Positions 7,750 through 16,270 of a stretch of 64,000 nt of DNA are shown here, in pieces. The stretch comes from Clostridium sp. C2-6-12 (GTDB lineage Bacteria > Bacillota > Clostridia > Clostridiales > Clostridiaceae). The translations under genes were made by a program, and so were the position numbers. The stretch is taken from positions 1 through 64,000 of the forward strand of contig NZ_JAABNP010000026.1 of assembly GCF_009928485.1 (NCBI RefSeq), given 5' to 3'. The stretch's first letter is position 1, and the number at the start of each line of letters is the position of its first letter. The notes below the pieces were generated by a model. That model was given only the letters and a program-made list of their open reading frames with translations. It made no database searches and was not told the DNA's origin.

Positions 7750-7877
7750 AGTGAAACTTGATTCAGGTGGGGTTTGATCCCCATCTGAATCTTAGTTGAA
7801 CTTATCCAGGAGCTAGCAGCCGTAACATTCCCACTTAAAGAAGAGGGAATGTTACGGCTGCTAGCTATCGGATAAAA
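7750..7877 (+). ncRNA. strongly structured RNA or miniature mobile element
   Basis: Two very stable hairpins in an AT-rich setting. Hairpin 1: GATTCAGGTGGGG (7760-7772) with CCCCATCTGAATC (7779-7791), loop TTTGAT. Hairpin 2: positions 7811-7832 pair perfectly over 22 bp with 7845-7866, closed outside by TTATCC (7802-7807) with GGATAA (7870-7875). Base composition is near 50% G+C, unlike all neighbours, and there is no T tract, so it is not a simple terminator. The linker TTAGTTGAAC reminds me of the right-end guide-RNA region of IS200/IS605-TnpB elements, but no tnpB is in the window. It could be a decayed element, a MITE, or a leader of the MazG gene. Confidence 0.5.
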
Positions 7878-7907
7878 TATTGGAAAAACATAGAAAGAGT
7901 GATAGCA

Positions 7908-8225
7908 GTGAAAGACACAATAAATAGGATTAGAAAATTCCGAAATGACAGAGAATGGAGTCAATTTCATACACCAGCAAATTTATCTAAAGCAATTTCA
8001 ATTGAAGCTGGAGAGCTTCTAGAAGAATTTTTATGGGATGATAAAAATTATAATAAAGAGCATGTACTAGAAGAGCTTGCAGATGTTATGGTTTATTGTA
8101 TACATATGGCTGATTCTTTAGGTGTGGATTTAGAAGAAATAATTAATTCTAAAATGGATAAGAACGAAAAGAAATATCCAGTAGAAAAAGCGAAGGGGAA
8201 TAGTAAAAAGTATACACAACTATAA
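7908..8225 (+). CDS. MazG-like nucleotide pyrophosphohydrolase
   Basis: A 105-residue all-helical protein of the MazG/dCTPase-like (RS21-C6) group, which hydrolyses (d)NTPs to monophosphates. The metal-binding pattern is visible as EAGELLEEFLWDD then LEELADVMVYCIHMADSLGVD (E-x-x-x-E ... E-x-x-D). GTG 7908 is preferred over GTG 7899 because the AGAAAGAG just upstream is correctly spaced for it. The gene lies between two ATPase/nuclease genes; the stop codon overlaps the first of the 41-bp hairpin repeats. A nucleotide-pool role in defence is possible but not shown. Confidence 0.85.
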   Translation: MKDTINRIRKFRNDREWSQFHTPANLSKAISIEAGELLEEFLWDDKNYNKEHVLEELADVMVYCIHMADSLGVDLEEIINSKMDKNEKKYPVEKAKGNSKKYTQL

Positions 8226-8329
8226 AAAGCAGCTATGCTGCAATAAAGAACTTTTCACAACTATAAAAAGCAGCTATGCTGCAATACGGAACTTTTCTGC
8301 AATAAAGATCATTTCATAACTATAAAAGG
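8219..8329 (+). repeat. 41-bp hairpin repeats (GCAGC stem), 2.5 copies
   Basis: Two tandem units with a 41-bp period. Each has a palindrome GCAGCTATGCTGC (8229-8241, 8270-8282) followed by AATAAAGAAC or AATACGGAAC and CTTTTC, preceded by ACTATAAAAA. A third partial unit (TGCAATAAAGATC...) follows with the hairpin deleted. Related repeats with a different stem but the same flanks and period are at 25248-25331. On the minus strand the hairpin is followed by TTTTTATAG, so it could act as a minus-strand terminator. Confidence 0.8.
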
Positions 8330-8340
8330 GGCGTTTAAAA

Positions 8341-10284
8341 GTGATTGTATATGAAGCTAGTAAAAGAGATTTTATGAATCATGTTACTAATGATGAGATT
8401 AGTATTTTAATAGATAGAGAATATAAAAATAAAATAGGGAAATCTAGAGAAAATGAATTTAAAGCATGGGATAATTCTATGCTTTATATGTTTAAGGCAC
8501 TTAATACTCATGATATTCCAGATGAATGTGGAGTTGCAATTGAATATAGGATTCCTGCAACTTCTAGAAGAGTTGATTTTATTTTAACTGGACTTGATGA
8601 AAATGATAAGGAAAATGTAATTATTGTTGAACTAAAGCAATGGAGTGAATTGGAAGAAGTCGTAGAGGAAGATGCAATTGTAAAGACTGTAATAAATAGA
8701 AGCAAAAGAAGAACCGCGCATCCATCCTATCAAGCCTGGTCATATGCTAGTCTAATTGGAGATTATAATGATTCTGTTGAAAAAAACAATATAAAATTAC
8801 ATCCTTGTGCTTATTTACATAACTACATAAAGCGAGAAGAAAATGATCCTTTAGAAAATGAAGTTTATAATAATTGGTTACATAAGGCACCTGCATATGC
8901 TAAAGGTGATGTCATAAAGCTTAGAGAATTTATCTGCAAATATGTTAAAAAGCCTGATCATGGAAAGGGAATATATTATATTGAAGGTGGCAAGATTAGA
9001 CCTTCAAAATCACTTCAAGATGCACTTAAGGTTATGATTGATGGAAATGAAGAATTTATCATGATTGATGATCAAAAGGTTGCCTTTGAAAGTATTATGA
9101 GAACTGTTCGTGATTGCATTAAAAATGGTACTAAGAAAACAATAATTGTTGAAGGAGGACCAGGAACAGGCAAGTCTGTTCTTGCAATTAATCTTCTTGT
9201 TAAGATATGTAACATGAACTTAAACTGTCAGTATGTAACTAAAAATGCAGCTCCTAGAAATGTATATTGTGAAAAGCTTAAGGGAAATTACACTCAAAAA
9301 TACATTAATAATTTATTCAAAGGATCAGGCATTTTTACTGAGACTACAGAAAATGAAATTGATGTTTTGGTAGTAGATGAAGCTCATAGACTTAACGCTA
9401 AATCTGGTATGTTTAAAAATATGGGAGAAAATCAAATTAAGGAAATTATAAATACTGCAAAAGTATCTATATTTTTTGTTGATAATAATCAAAGGGTTAC
9501 TATGGATGATATAGGCAGCATTGAAGAAATTGAAAATCAAGCAAAAGGCTTGGATGTTAAAGCTAGAAAATTAAAACTTACTTCACAATTTAGATGTAAT
9601 GGATCTGATGGATATGTGTCATGGCTTGATGATATTTTAGAAATTAGTGAAACAGGCAACTTTGATGGCTTTGAATTTGATTTTGATTTTAAAGTATTTG
9701 ATAATCCAAGTGAAATGAGACAGGCTATAGAAGAAAAAAATGAAATAAATAATAAGGCTAGACTAGTTGCAGGCTATTGCTATGAATGGGCAACTAAAAA
9801 GAAAGAAAACTACAATAAATATGATATAGAATTCTCAGAATATGATTTTAAAATGAAGTGGAATTTGAGCAATAGTTCCACTTGGGCAATTGATAAGGAA
9901 TCCATAAATGAATGTGGTTGTATCCATACTTGTCAAGGACTTGAATTTGATTATGTCGGAGTAATAATAGGACAGGATTTAAGATTTGAAAATGGAAAGA
10001 TAATAACTGACTTTTTTAAAAGAGCAAAAACAGATAAGAGTTTAAATGGAGTCAAAAAGTTATATAAAGAAGATAGCGAAAAAGCTCTTGAAATAAGCGA
10101 TGAGCTTATTAAAAATACATATAGGATTCTTATGACAAGGGGACTTAAAGGATGTTATGTATGGTGCGAAGATGAAGCTCTTAGAAATTATTTTAAAGAA
10201 CGCTTAAATTCTTTTAGTAGCCAAATTGGGGTAAAGGAAATTGATGAGAATAGAGTTTTAATTATTGAAAATAATTTGTTGTAA
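8341..10284 (+). CDS. PD-(D/E)XK nuclease-DUF2075 helicase-like protein
   Basis: A 647-residue protein. The N-terminal ~110 residues show a PD-(D/E)XK-like core: Glu68 in VAIEYRI, Asp79 in RRVDFILTG, and VELKQW with Glu97/Lys99. A DUF2075 P-loop helicase-like domain follows, with Walker A GGPGTGKS near 272-279, Walker B VLVVDEAHRL near 345, TSQFRCNGSDGY, and TCQGLEFDYVGV with YRILMTRGLKG at the end, as in SF1 motifs. DUF2075 proteins belong to the P-loop NTPase group related to Schlafen-type helicases. GTG 8341 follows AAAGGGGCG. It sits in the nuclease/ATPase cluster after the MazG gene. A nucleic-acid-targeting defence role is likely but inferred. Confidence 0.85.
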   Translation: MIVYEASKRDFMNHVTNDEISILIDREYKNKIGKSRENEFKAWDNSMLYMFKALNTHDIPDECGVAIEYRIPATSRRVDFILTGLDENDKENVIIVELKQWSELEEVVEEDAIVKTVINRSKRRTAHPSYQAWSYASLIGDYNDSVEKNNIKLHPCAYLHNYIKREENDPLENEVYNNWLHKAPAYAKGDVIKLREFICKYVKKPDHGKGIYYIEGGKIRPSKSLQDALKVMIDGNEEFIMIDDQKVAFESIMRTVRDCIKNGTKKTIIVEGGPGTGKSVLAINLLVKICNMNLNCQYVTKNAAPRNVYCEKLKGNYTQKYINNLFKGSGIFTETTENEIDVLVVDEAHRLNAKSGMFKNMGENQIKEIINTAKVSIFFVDNNQRVTMDDIGSIEEIENQAKGLDVKARKLKLTSQFRCNGSDGYVSWLDDILEISETGNFDGFEFDFDFKVFDNPSEMRQAIEEKNEINNKARLVAGYCYEWATKKKENYNKYDIEFSEYDFKMKWNLSNSSTWAIDKESINECGCIHTCQGLEFDYVGVIIGQDLRFENGKIITDFFKRAKTDKSLNGVKKLYKEDSEKALEISDELIKNTYRILMTRGLKGCYVWCEDEALRNYFKERLNSFSSQIGVKEIDENRVLIIENNLL

Positions 10285-10298
10285 ATGTAATGTTATTT

Positions 10299-10335
10299 AA
10301 GCCAAGATTTGGTGCTTTAAAAATCTTGGCTGTTA
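10299..10335 (+). terminator. Rho-independent terminator after DUF2075 gene
   Basis: AGCCAAGATTT pairs with AAATCTTGGCT at 10321-10331 around a short loop, followed by GTTATT. Confidence 0.7.
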
Positions 10336-10756
10336 TTAAGTTATTTATATAAACCTATGTTCATACGAATATAGATTCAAATCTTTCTAGGAATATTGTT
10401 TCATAGGAATATATTTAAAAAGGTTTATAGGTTCATATTTAAATAGGATAGTATGAAAATATTTTTATAGTAAAATATAAAGCTATAAAAATAGGTATAT
10501 ATATAAATATTTATAGTAAACATGCGTGTTGGAATTGAATATAGCAAAAGGAGCATAAAAAAGTATGGAACAGCTAGTAGTTAATTTTAAGTATAATTTT
10601 TATCATATGACTGCAAAGAAAATTAACCTCAAGATGTATGCATATAAGATAATAATAGGTTAATATATCCTTAAATATGGTATAATAACTACTACATAAA
10701 TCCCCCATGAACGGATGTGGAAAATATAATACAATTACAGAAAAGAGGTGTTGATT
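10336..10756. other. gene-poor AT-rich spacer
   Basis: About 420 bases with no long reading frame. It holds imperfect inverted repeats (TATAAACCT near 10346, AGGTTTATA near 10420), a short ORF at 10565-10663 and a likely -10 TATAAT just after 10680. Nothing else could be supported. Confidence 0.5.
10565..10663 (+). CDS. small hypothetical peptide with good RBS
   Basis: A 32-residue basic, aromatic-rich peptide (starts MEQLVVNFKYNFYHMTAKK). AAAGGAG lies ten bases before ATG 10565, which is the main support. No relative recognised; it could be a decayed gene start. Confidence 0.3.
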   Translation: MEQLVVNFKYNFYHMTAKKINLKMYAYKIIIG

Positions 10757-12298
10757 TTGAATAGAAGATTTAATACTACAGGTGTTTGCATTCCTCATTT
10801 GCATTATATGGTTGATATAACAAATAAGATAACCCAAATAAAAAGTATGGTTTATAGAGGAGATTATTTTGTTATAAATAGACCTAGACAATATGGGAAA
10901 ACTACTACAATGTACATGTTAGAACAGGAATTAAAAGATGAATATTTAGTATTAAGTATAAGTTTTGAAGGTTTAGGAGACTTAATATTTGAAGAAGAAA
11001 AAACTTTTTCTAAAACAATATTAAAAATCTTTGGAGATAGTATACAGCTTAATTACGAAGAATATTCATCTAAACTTTATGAAATGTCAGAAGAGATTAG
11101 TGATTTAAATGCGGTATCAAAAGCTATTACAAATTTTTGTAAAATTGTTAACAAAGAGATTGTACTGTTTATTGATGAAGTAGATAAAAGCTCTAATAAT
11201 CAGTTATTTATGAGCTTTTTAGGAATGCTTAGAAATAAATTTTTATTAAGGCAACAGGGTAAGGATAAAACCTTTTATTCAGTAATATTAGCTGGAGTGT
11301 ATGACATTAAGAATTTGAAGCTTAAAATCAGAGAAGATGATGAAAAAAAGTATAATAGTCCTTGGAATATAGCAGTAAACTTCAATGTAGATATGAGTTT
11401 TAATTCAGATGAGATAAGCACTATGTTAAAGGAATACTCAGAAGATAAAAATGTGATAATTAATATTAAAGAAATTTCAGAAATAATTCATTTTTATACA
11501 AGCGGTTACCCATTTTTAGTAAGCAGGCTTTGTCAGATAATTGATGAAAATCAATTATTATGGAATGAAGAAAATATTAATAGATCAGTAAAAGAATTAC
11601 TGCAAGAAAATAATACACTTTTTGATGATCTAGTAAAAAATATTGAAAATAATAATGAATTTAAAGACTATATATTTGACTTAATAATTAATGGTACGGA
11701 AAAGACTTTTAATATTCATAATACACTTATAAATTTAGGAGTTATATATGGATATTTAAAAAATATAGATGGAAGAGTAAAAATGTCTAATAGAATATTT
11801 GAGCAAATGCTTTATAATTATTTTTCTTCCAAGCTTGAAAATAAAACAGATATGTCAACATATAACTTTAAAGAAAATTTCGTAATAGATAATGGATTAG
11901 ATTTTGAAAAAATACTTTTAAGATTTCAGCAGTTTATTAAAGAACAATATAGTTCTATTGATTCCAAATTTATAGAACGTGAAGGTAGGCTATTATTTTT
12001 AGCATTTATAAAACCAATAATAAATGGTGTAGGGTTTGATTTCAAAGAAGTACAGATTTCTGAAGAAAAGAGACTTGATATAGTAGTTAGCTACTTTACA
12101 AATAAGTATGTAATTGAACTTAAGATATGGAGAGGAATTGAATACCACAAAAAAGGACTAAGCCAGCTTAAGGACTATTTAGATATTCAAGGATTAGATA
12201 AGGGATATCTTGTTGTTTATAATTTTAATAAAGATAAAGAGTATAAAGAAGAAGTAGTACACTATGAAGGAAAAGAAATTTTTGTGGTGTTTGTTTAG
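10757..12298 (+). CDS. AAA-like (AAA_35) ATPase with C-terminal PD-(D/E)XK domain
   Basis: A 513-residue protein. It starts with the conserved RRFNTTGVCIP segment of this family and continues with a P-loop PRQYGKTT near 43-50 and a Walker B IVLFIDEVDK. The C-terminal ~100 residues hold a PD-(D/E)XK-type core: KRLDIVV then YVIELKIWRG (Asp...Glu-x-Lys) and a helix beginning HKKGLSQLKDYL. TTG 10757 is chosen because AGAGGTG is at the right distance; GTG 10748 overlaps that site. These ATPase-nuclease proteins are widespread and poorly understood; several PD-(D/E)XK ATPases act in defence or mobile-element control. Third nuclease/ATPase gene in the cluster. Confidence 0.8.
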   Translation: MNRRFNTTGVCIPHLHYMVDITNKITQIKSMVYRGDYFVINRPRQYGKTTTMYMLEQELKDEYLVLSISFEGLGDLIFEEEKTFSKTILKIFGDSIQLNYEEYSSKLYEMSEEISDLNAVSKAITNFCKIVNKEIVLFIDEVDKSSNNQLFMSFLGMLRNKFLLRQQGKDKTFYSVILAGVYDIKNLKLKIREDDEKKYNSPWNIAVNFNVDMSFNSDEISTMLKEYSEDKNVIINIKEISEIIHFYTSGYPFLVSRLCQIIDENQLLWNEENINRSVKELLQENNTLFDDLVKNIENNNEFKDYIFDLIINGTEKTFNIHNTLINLGVIYGYLKNIDGRVKMSNRIFEQMLYNYFSSKLENKTDMSTYNFKENFVIDNGLDFEKILLRFQQFIKEQYSSIDSKFIEREGRLLFLAFIKPIINGVGFDFKEVQISEEKRLDIVVSYFTNKYVIELKIWRGIEYHKKGLSQLKDYLDIQGLDKGYLVVYNFNKDKEYKEEVVHYEGKEIFVVFV

Positions 12299-12341
12299 AT
12301 ATGATAAAGGTACAATAGTATATCATATAATCCATAGATAT

Positions 12342-12384
12342 AAGCTGAGGTTTCTTATTTTAGAAAATTTCAGCTTTAATTATT
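12342..12384 (+). terminator. Rho-independent terminator (AGCTGAGATTTT family)
   Basis: AAGCTGAGGTTTC pairs with GAAAATTTCAGCTT (one or two G-U or mismatched positions), followed by TAATTATTTT. Confidence 0.7.
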
Positions 12385-12481
12385 TTATAAAAATTTACGC
12401 TATATTAAAAATACAAAAAGATTGCATTTTTTAATCATAATTTGGGTAGAGTTATGATTAAAAATATGATAAAATAAGTTG

Positions 12482-12535
12482 TTATTAATATTAACTATTA
12501 AATAGTATTAATAATTTAAAATGATAATTACCATT
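12482..12535 (+). promoter_or_regulatory. two inverted repeats before siroheme protein gene
   Basis: 12482-12514 is an imperfect palindrome with outer arms TTATTAAT/ATTAATAA and inner arms ACTATT/AATAGT. 12520-12535 is a near-perfect 16-bp palindrome (AATGATAATTACCATT) that abuts the AGGAGG of the next gene and looks Fur-like. Both could be operators. Confidence 0.4.
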
Positions 12536-12544
12536 AGGAGGAAC

Positions 12545-13222
12545 ATGATGAAAAGTGATTTATTAGAAAAAGGGGCAATATTACAAAGGGATAAGGAAAC
12601 ATATGCAATTGCTCCACATTTAACTGCTGGATTAGTAACTCCAGATATTTTGAGAAATATTGCAGATGTAGCTGAAAAATATAATGCAGCAGCTATTAAA
12701 GTTACAGGAGCTCAAAGAATAGCACTAGTTGGATTACAAGAAGAAGATTTAGATAATGTTTGGCAAGATCTTGGTATGGATCCAGGTGCAGCAGTAGGGT
12801 TATGTGTAAGAAGTATAAAAATATGTCCAGGAACTACTTTTTGTAAAAGAGGACTTCAAGATTCAGTAGCTGTTGGATCAAAATTAGATAGTTTATATCA
12901 TGGAATGGAATTACCTAATAAATTAAAAATGGGTGTAAGTGGATGTCCTCATAGCTGTGCAGATAGTGCATTTAAGGACATAGGATTAATAGGAAGTGGA
13001 AAAGGCTGGATGTTCTATGTTGGCGGAAAAGGTGGGGCTAAGCCAAGAATAGGAGATAGAATAGCACTTTGCGTATCAGAAGAAAAAATATATGATTTAA
13101 TTGAAAAAGTTGTTCAAGTATATTCTGAAAATGCAACAAATAAAGAAAGATTAGGAGATTATATAGACAGAATAGGATTAGAAGAGTTCAAAGGACAAAT
13201 AGATCTTAATAGTTATTTATAA
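12545..13222 (+). CDS. small siroheme-[4Fe-4S] nitrite/sulfite reductase-like protein
   Basis: A 225-residue single-unit protein of the nitrite/sulfite reductase fold (about half the length of the two-repeat assimilatory enzymes). It has an N-terminal ferredoxin-like half (QRDKETYAIAPHLTAGLVTP) and the siroheme/cluster motif C-x5-C (Cys94, Cys100) ... C-x3-C (Cys134, Cys138). This matches small low-molecular-weight sulfite reductase-like proteins of anaerobes. The electron donor and true substrate are not known. ATG 12545 follows AGGAGG at 12536-12541. It is monocistronic with its own terminator. Confidence 0.8.
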   Translation: MMKSDLLEKGAILQRDKETYAIAPHLTAGLVTPDILRNIADVAEKYNAAAIKVTGAQRIALVGLQEEDLDNVWQDLGMDPGAAVGLCVRSIKICPGTTFCKRGLQDSVAVGSKLDSLYHGMELPNKLKMGVSGCPHSCADSAFKDIGLIGSGKGWMFYVGGKGGAKPRIGDRIALCVSEEKIYDLIEKVVQVYSENATNKERLGDYIDRIGLEEFKGQIDLNSYL

Positions 13223-13295
13223 ATCTCAAATGGTGTATAAGTTTTCTATGCAAACATATTTCATTTTTAATGATATTTAGTGAAAATAGTGTAAT

Positions 13296-13330
13296 AAATG
13301 CTGTGTCTTTATGGATGCAGCATTTTTATT
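13296..13330 (+). terminator. Rho-independent terminator after siroheme protein
   Basis: AAATGCTG pairs with CAGCATTT at 13318-13325 and ends in a T-rich tail. Confidence 0.7.
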
Positions 13331-13373
13331 TATAAAAAATTAATCTAAGTAAGAAAAATTTTTGTTTAAGATG

Positions 13374-13420
13374 AGAACTTATGTGTATATTATTTATAGA
13401 AATGGAAAGAAGTTATACTT
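13374..13420 (+). repeat. conserved ~50-nt post-terminator element, diverged copy 3
   Basis: GAGAACTTATGTG followed by TATATTATTTATAG and AATGGAAAG, matching the copies at 1090 and 2649 with a two-base deletion. It lies about 85 bases before a GNAT gene. Confidence 0.4.
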
Positions 13421-13458
13421 TTAAATATGTTATAATAATACATAAGTAGGTGATATAT

Positions 13459-13902
13459 ATGAAACAATTGAAAGTTAAAAAATTAGAAGAATATATGATT
13501 GATGAATGTGTAGATTTATATATGGATACATTTTCTAAGGAACCTTGGAATGATGAGTATGAATCAAGGCAGCAGGTAGTAAATTTCTTTGAAAATCATA
13601 TTAAGAATAATTATTTTTTGGGGTATGTTGGAATCATTGATGAAAATATTATAGCTTTAAGTATTGGTATGAAAAAACCATGGATTAAAGGAATTGAATA
13701 TTATATAGATGAATTTTGTGTAAGTTACTTGATGCAAGGACAAGGAGTTGGCAGTGAGTTTTTAAAAGAAATTGAAAAAATGATTAATGAAGAGGGAGTT
13801 TATAATATAATTTTGAATACAGAAAAAGAATATCCTTCTTATGATTTCTATATAAAAAATGGATTTGAAACTATTAATGATTTAATTGTCTTAGGAAAAT
13901 AA
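13459..13902 (+). CDS. GNAT family N-acetyltransferase
   Basis: A 147-residue acetyltransferase. The acetyl-CoA binding motif A is visible as YLMQGQGVGSEFLKEIE near residues 95-115, with YDFYIKNGFE at the end. Substrate unknown. ATG 13459 is chosen because AGGTG lies at 13448-13452; GTG 13450 overlaps it. It is followed 32 bases later by an APH-like kinase gene, probably in one operon. Confidence 0.85.
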   Translation: MKQLKVKKLEEYMIDECVDLYMDTFSKEPWNDEYESRQQVVNFFENHIKNNYFLGYVGIIDENIIALSIGMKKPWIKGIEYYIDEFCVSYLMQGQGVGSEFLKEIEKMINEEGVYNIILNTEKEYPSYDFYIKNGFETINDLIVLGK

Positions 13903-13934
13903 AAGAAATTTTATAATTTTAGAGGAGAAATTAA

Positions 13935-14684
13935 ATGAGTTTTGGGAAGCTAATTGGTATAGGTAATACTGCAAATGTTTATGAATGGGATAAGGACAAA
14001 GTGGTTAAACTTTTTCATTCAAATTATCCAAAACAAGCAATTGAAACTGAATTTCATAATGCTATGGCAATAAGAAATATGCCTTTTCAAAAACCAAAAG
14101 CATATGAAATGATTTCCCATGAAGGCAAGTTTGGAATTGTATATGATATGATAAAAGGTGAATCTTTATTAGATTTTGGGATGAAAACTGGTAATGTAGA
14201 GAGATGCTCAGAATATATGGCAAAGTTACATAAAGAAATACTTACTAATAAAGTTAGTGGTCTTCCAAACTATAAGGAATTTTTAAAGTCTCATATACCT
14301 AATATATTGTCAGCTGATGCAAATAGAAAAGAAGAACTATCAAAAACCATAGATGAATTACCTGATGGCGATATACTTTGTCATGGAGACTTCCATCCAG
14401 GCAATATACTTATATGTGAAGATAACTCAACTATTATAGATTTCATGAACATATGTCAGGGGACTTTTTTATATGATATTGCTAGAACAGTATTTCTAGT
14501 GGAATATACGCCTGTGCCAATGGATATGGAAAATAGAGAACAGGTTTTGCAATTAAAGAAAAAACTAGCTGACCTGTATCTTTTGGAAATGAAGGTTACT
14601 AGAGAAATGATACAAGATTACTTAGAAGTGATTATTGCCACTAGAGAAGGCGAATGTCCAAATGAAAAATCAAGTGTTATATAA
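13935..14684 (+). CDS. APH-type phosphotransferase family protein
   Basis: A 249-residue protein with a protein-kinase-like fold. The nucleotide-binding start is GIGNTANVYEWDKDKVVKLF, the Brenner-type catalytic motif is CHGDFHPGNIL (His150-Asp152), and the metal-binding Asp is in TIIDFMN. Members phosphorylate aminoglycosides, choline or other small molecules; the substrate is unknown here. AGAGGAG precedes ATG 13935. It is coupled to the upstream GNAT, a pairing common in small resistance or housekeeping operons. Confidence 0.8.
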   Translation: MSFGKLIGIGNTANVYEWDKDKVVKLFHSNYPKQAIETEFHNAMAIRNMPFQKPKAYEMISHEGKFGIVYDMIKGESLLDFGMKTGNVERCSEYMAKLHKEILTNKVSGLPNYKEFLKSHIPNILSADANRKEELSKTIDELPDGDILCHGDFHPGNILICEDNSTIIDFMNICQGTFLYDIARTVFLVEYTPVPMDMENREQVLQLKKKLADLYLLEMKVTREMIQDYLEVIIATREGECPNEKSSVI

Positions 14685-14809
14685 AATATACATGAATAGC
14701 ATATAGCAAGATATAAAATATAAATATAAGAATAATGCAAAAGAAAGGGTGAACTTAATGAGTGTGTAATACTCCTGTTTTAATATTTTGATAAATTGGA
14801 GTGAAGAAC

Positions 14810-15247
14810 GTGATAAAAAAATTAAACCTAAACAAATTAGATGAAGTAATGAAAATTTGGCTTGATACAAATATAGAATCACACAATTTTATACCTAAGG
14901 AATATTGGATTAATAATTTTGATTTGGTTAAACAAATGTTGCCATCAGCTGATATTTATGTATTTGAAGAAAATAATATCATAAAAGGGTTTATAGGTAT
15001 TATAGAACAAAGCTATATTGCAGGGATTTTCATAAAGAAGGAATTCCAACGAGAAGGAATAGGTTATAAATTAATAGAATACTGCAAATCAAAATACAAA
15101 CATCTTGAATTAGATGTTTTCGAAAAAAATGAAGGTGCATTGAAGTTTTATCATAAGAATAACTTTAAAGTGCTAGATAAAAAAATTAATGAAGAAACAC
15201 AGGAACTTGAATATACTATGATTTTTGAATCTAGTAATTTAAGTTAA
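14810..15247 (+). CDS. GNAT family N-acetyltransferase
   Basis: A 145-residue acetyltransferase with motif A KKEFQREGIGYKLIEYCK near residues 80-97 and the C-terminal FEKNEGALKFYHKNNFKV typical of YjaB-like GNATs. GTG 14810 is preferred to GTG 14801 because GGAGTG lies just upstream. Substrate unknown. Own terminator follows. Confidence 0.8.
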   Translation: MIKKLNLNKLDEVMKIWLDTNIESHNFIPKEYWINNFDLVKQMLPSADIYVFEENNIIKGFIGIIEQSYIAGIFIKKEFQREGIGYKLIEYCKSKYKHLELDVFEKNEGALKFYHKNNFKVLDKKINEETQELEYTMIFESSNLS

Positions 15248-15257
15248 TATAAGAGTA

Positions 15258-15293
15258 AATAATACCATAAAATTGTGATGATTTATGGTATTT
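15258..15293 (+). terminator. terminator hairpin after GNAT
   Basis: AAATACCATAAA pairs with TTTATGGTATTT; the stem itself provides the T-rich 3' side. Confidence 0.6.
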
Positions 15294-15402
15294 ACAATTG
15301 TAAATTCCTGTTTTTATTGCACTATTATTTGTAAAGTATGTATGATTGACTTAAACATAAATTGTAACTTATAAGAGTATTAAAGAGGGGTTATAAGATA
15401 AT

Positions 15403-16023
15403 ATGGATAGAGAGATTACAAATAAAAGATTTTGGGAAAATGTTGCAAAGTGGTATACACCATTGCAGGAAAGAAAAAATGCAAGATTATACCAAGATTT
15501 ATGTGAGGTTATATCAAAATCATTGGATAAGAATATGCAGGTTTTAGAATTAGCTTGCGGAACTGGACAACTTACGATTCCCTTATGTAAAAAAGTAGCT
15601 AGCTGGGAAGCAACGGATTTTTCAGAAAAAATGATCCAAGAAGCAAAGGTAAGAGCGGCTAACTTTCCTGTTACTTTAGCTGTACAGGATGCAACGAACC
15701 TCAAATATGAAGATGGAAGGTTTGATGCAGTAGTTATTGCAAATGCTCTTCATATTATGCCTGAGCCTCATAAGGCCCTAATGGAAATTAACCGTGTACT
15801 AAAAAAAGGAGGTTTGTTGATTGCACCCACATTTGTATATGATGGAAAAATCAATAAGCTACGGATTTGGTTAATGGAGAGGATTGGATTTCATACTTTT
15901 TACAAATGGAAGTCTCATGAATATATAGAATTCATCTCTAATAGAGGTTTTCATATAATTGATAGCTCTGTAATTCAAGGAGAAATGTTACCAGAATGTA
16001 TATTGATTTGCAAAACAAATTAA
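15403..16023 (+). CDS. class I SAM-dependent methyltransferase
   Basis: A 206-residue methyltransferase with motif I VLELACGTGQL near residues 47-57, an acidic loop WEATDFSEKM, and motif VLKKGGLLIAPTF. Codon use looks a little less AT-rich than its neighbours, which may mean recent transfer. Similar small methyltransferases act on metabolites or lipids; target unknown. Followed by a perfect terminator. Confidence 0.8.
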   Translation: MDREITNKRFWENVAKWYTPLQERKNARLYQDLCEVISKSLDKNMQVLELACGTGQLTIPLCKKVASWEATDFSEKMIQEAKVRAANFPVTLAVQDATNLKYEDGRFDAVVIANALHIMPEPHKALMEINRVLKKGGLLIAPTFVYDGKINKLRIWLMERIGFHTFYKWKSHEYIEFISNRGFHIIDSSVIQGEMLPECILICKTN

Positions 16024-16035
16024 TATGTATTATAA

Positions 16036-16073
16036 CTCAAAAAGGTAGTTCAAAGTTGAACTGCCTTTTTGAG
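16036..16073 (+). terminator. strong Rho-independent terminator
   Basis: CTCAAAAAGG-AGTTCAA pairs with TTGAACT-GCCTTTTTGAG; an 18-bp stem with a two-base loop and an internal T run. Confidence 0.75.
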
Positions 16074-16270
16074 CTGTATAAAAAATACTTAGACAATTTA
16101 GATAAAAAAGATTTATTAAAGATTTGTAAAATTATAGATTTAAGAAAAACTTTATGTTTCTATACAAATAAAATTAATAACAATAGTTTAATATAAGCTT
16201 AAAGATAGCTTGTCAAATCTCATAATTATTAAAAGGCGTAAATATATAAAAGAAATGAGGTAATGTTATT

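Noticed and set aside
10346..10430. Inverted TATAAACCT/AGGTTTATA pair.
   Set aside because: Only nine bases in a very AT-rich spacer with a ~65-base loop; likely chance.
15996..16196. A 66-codon frame overlapping the end of a methyltransferase gene.
   Set aside because: It contains the whole terminator stem at 16036-16073 as codons and lacks a start signal.
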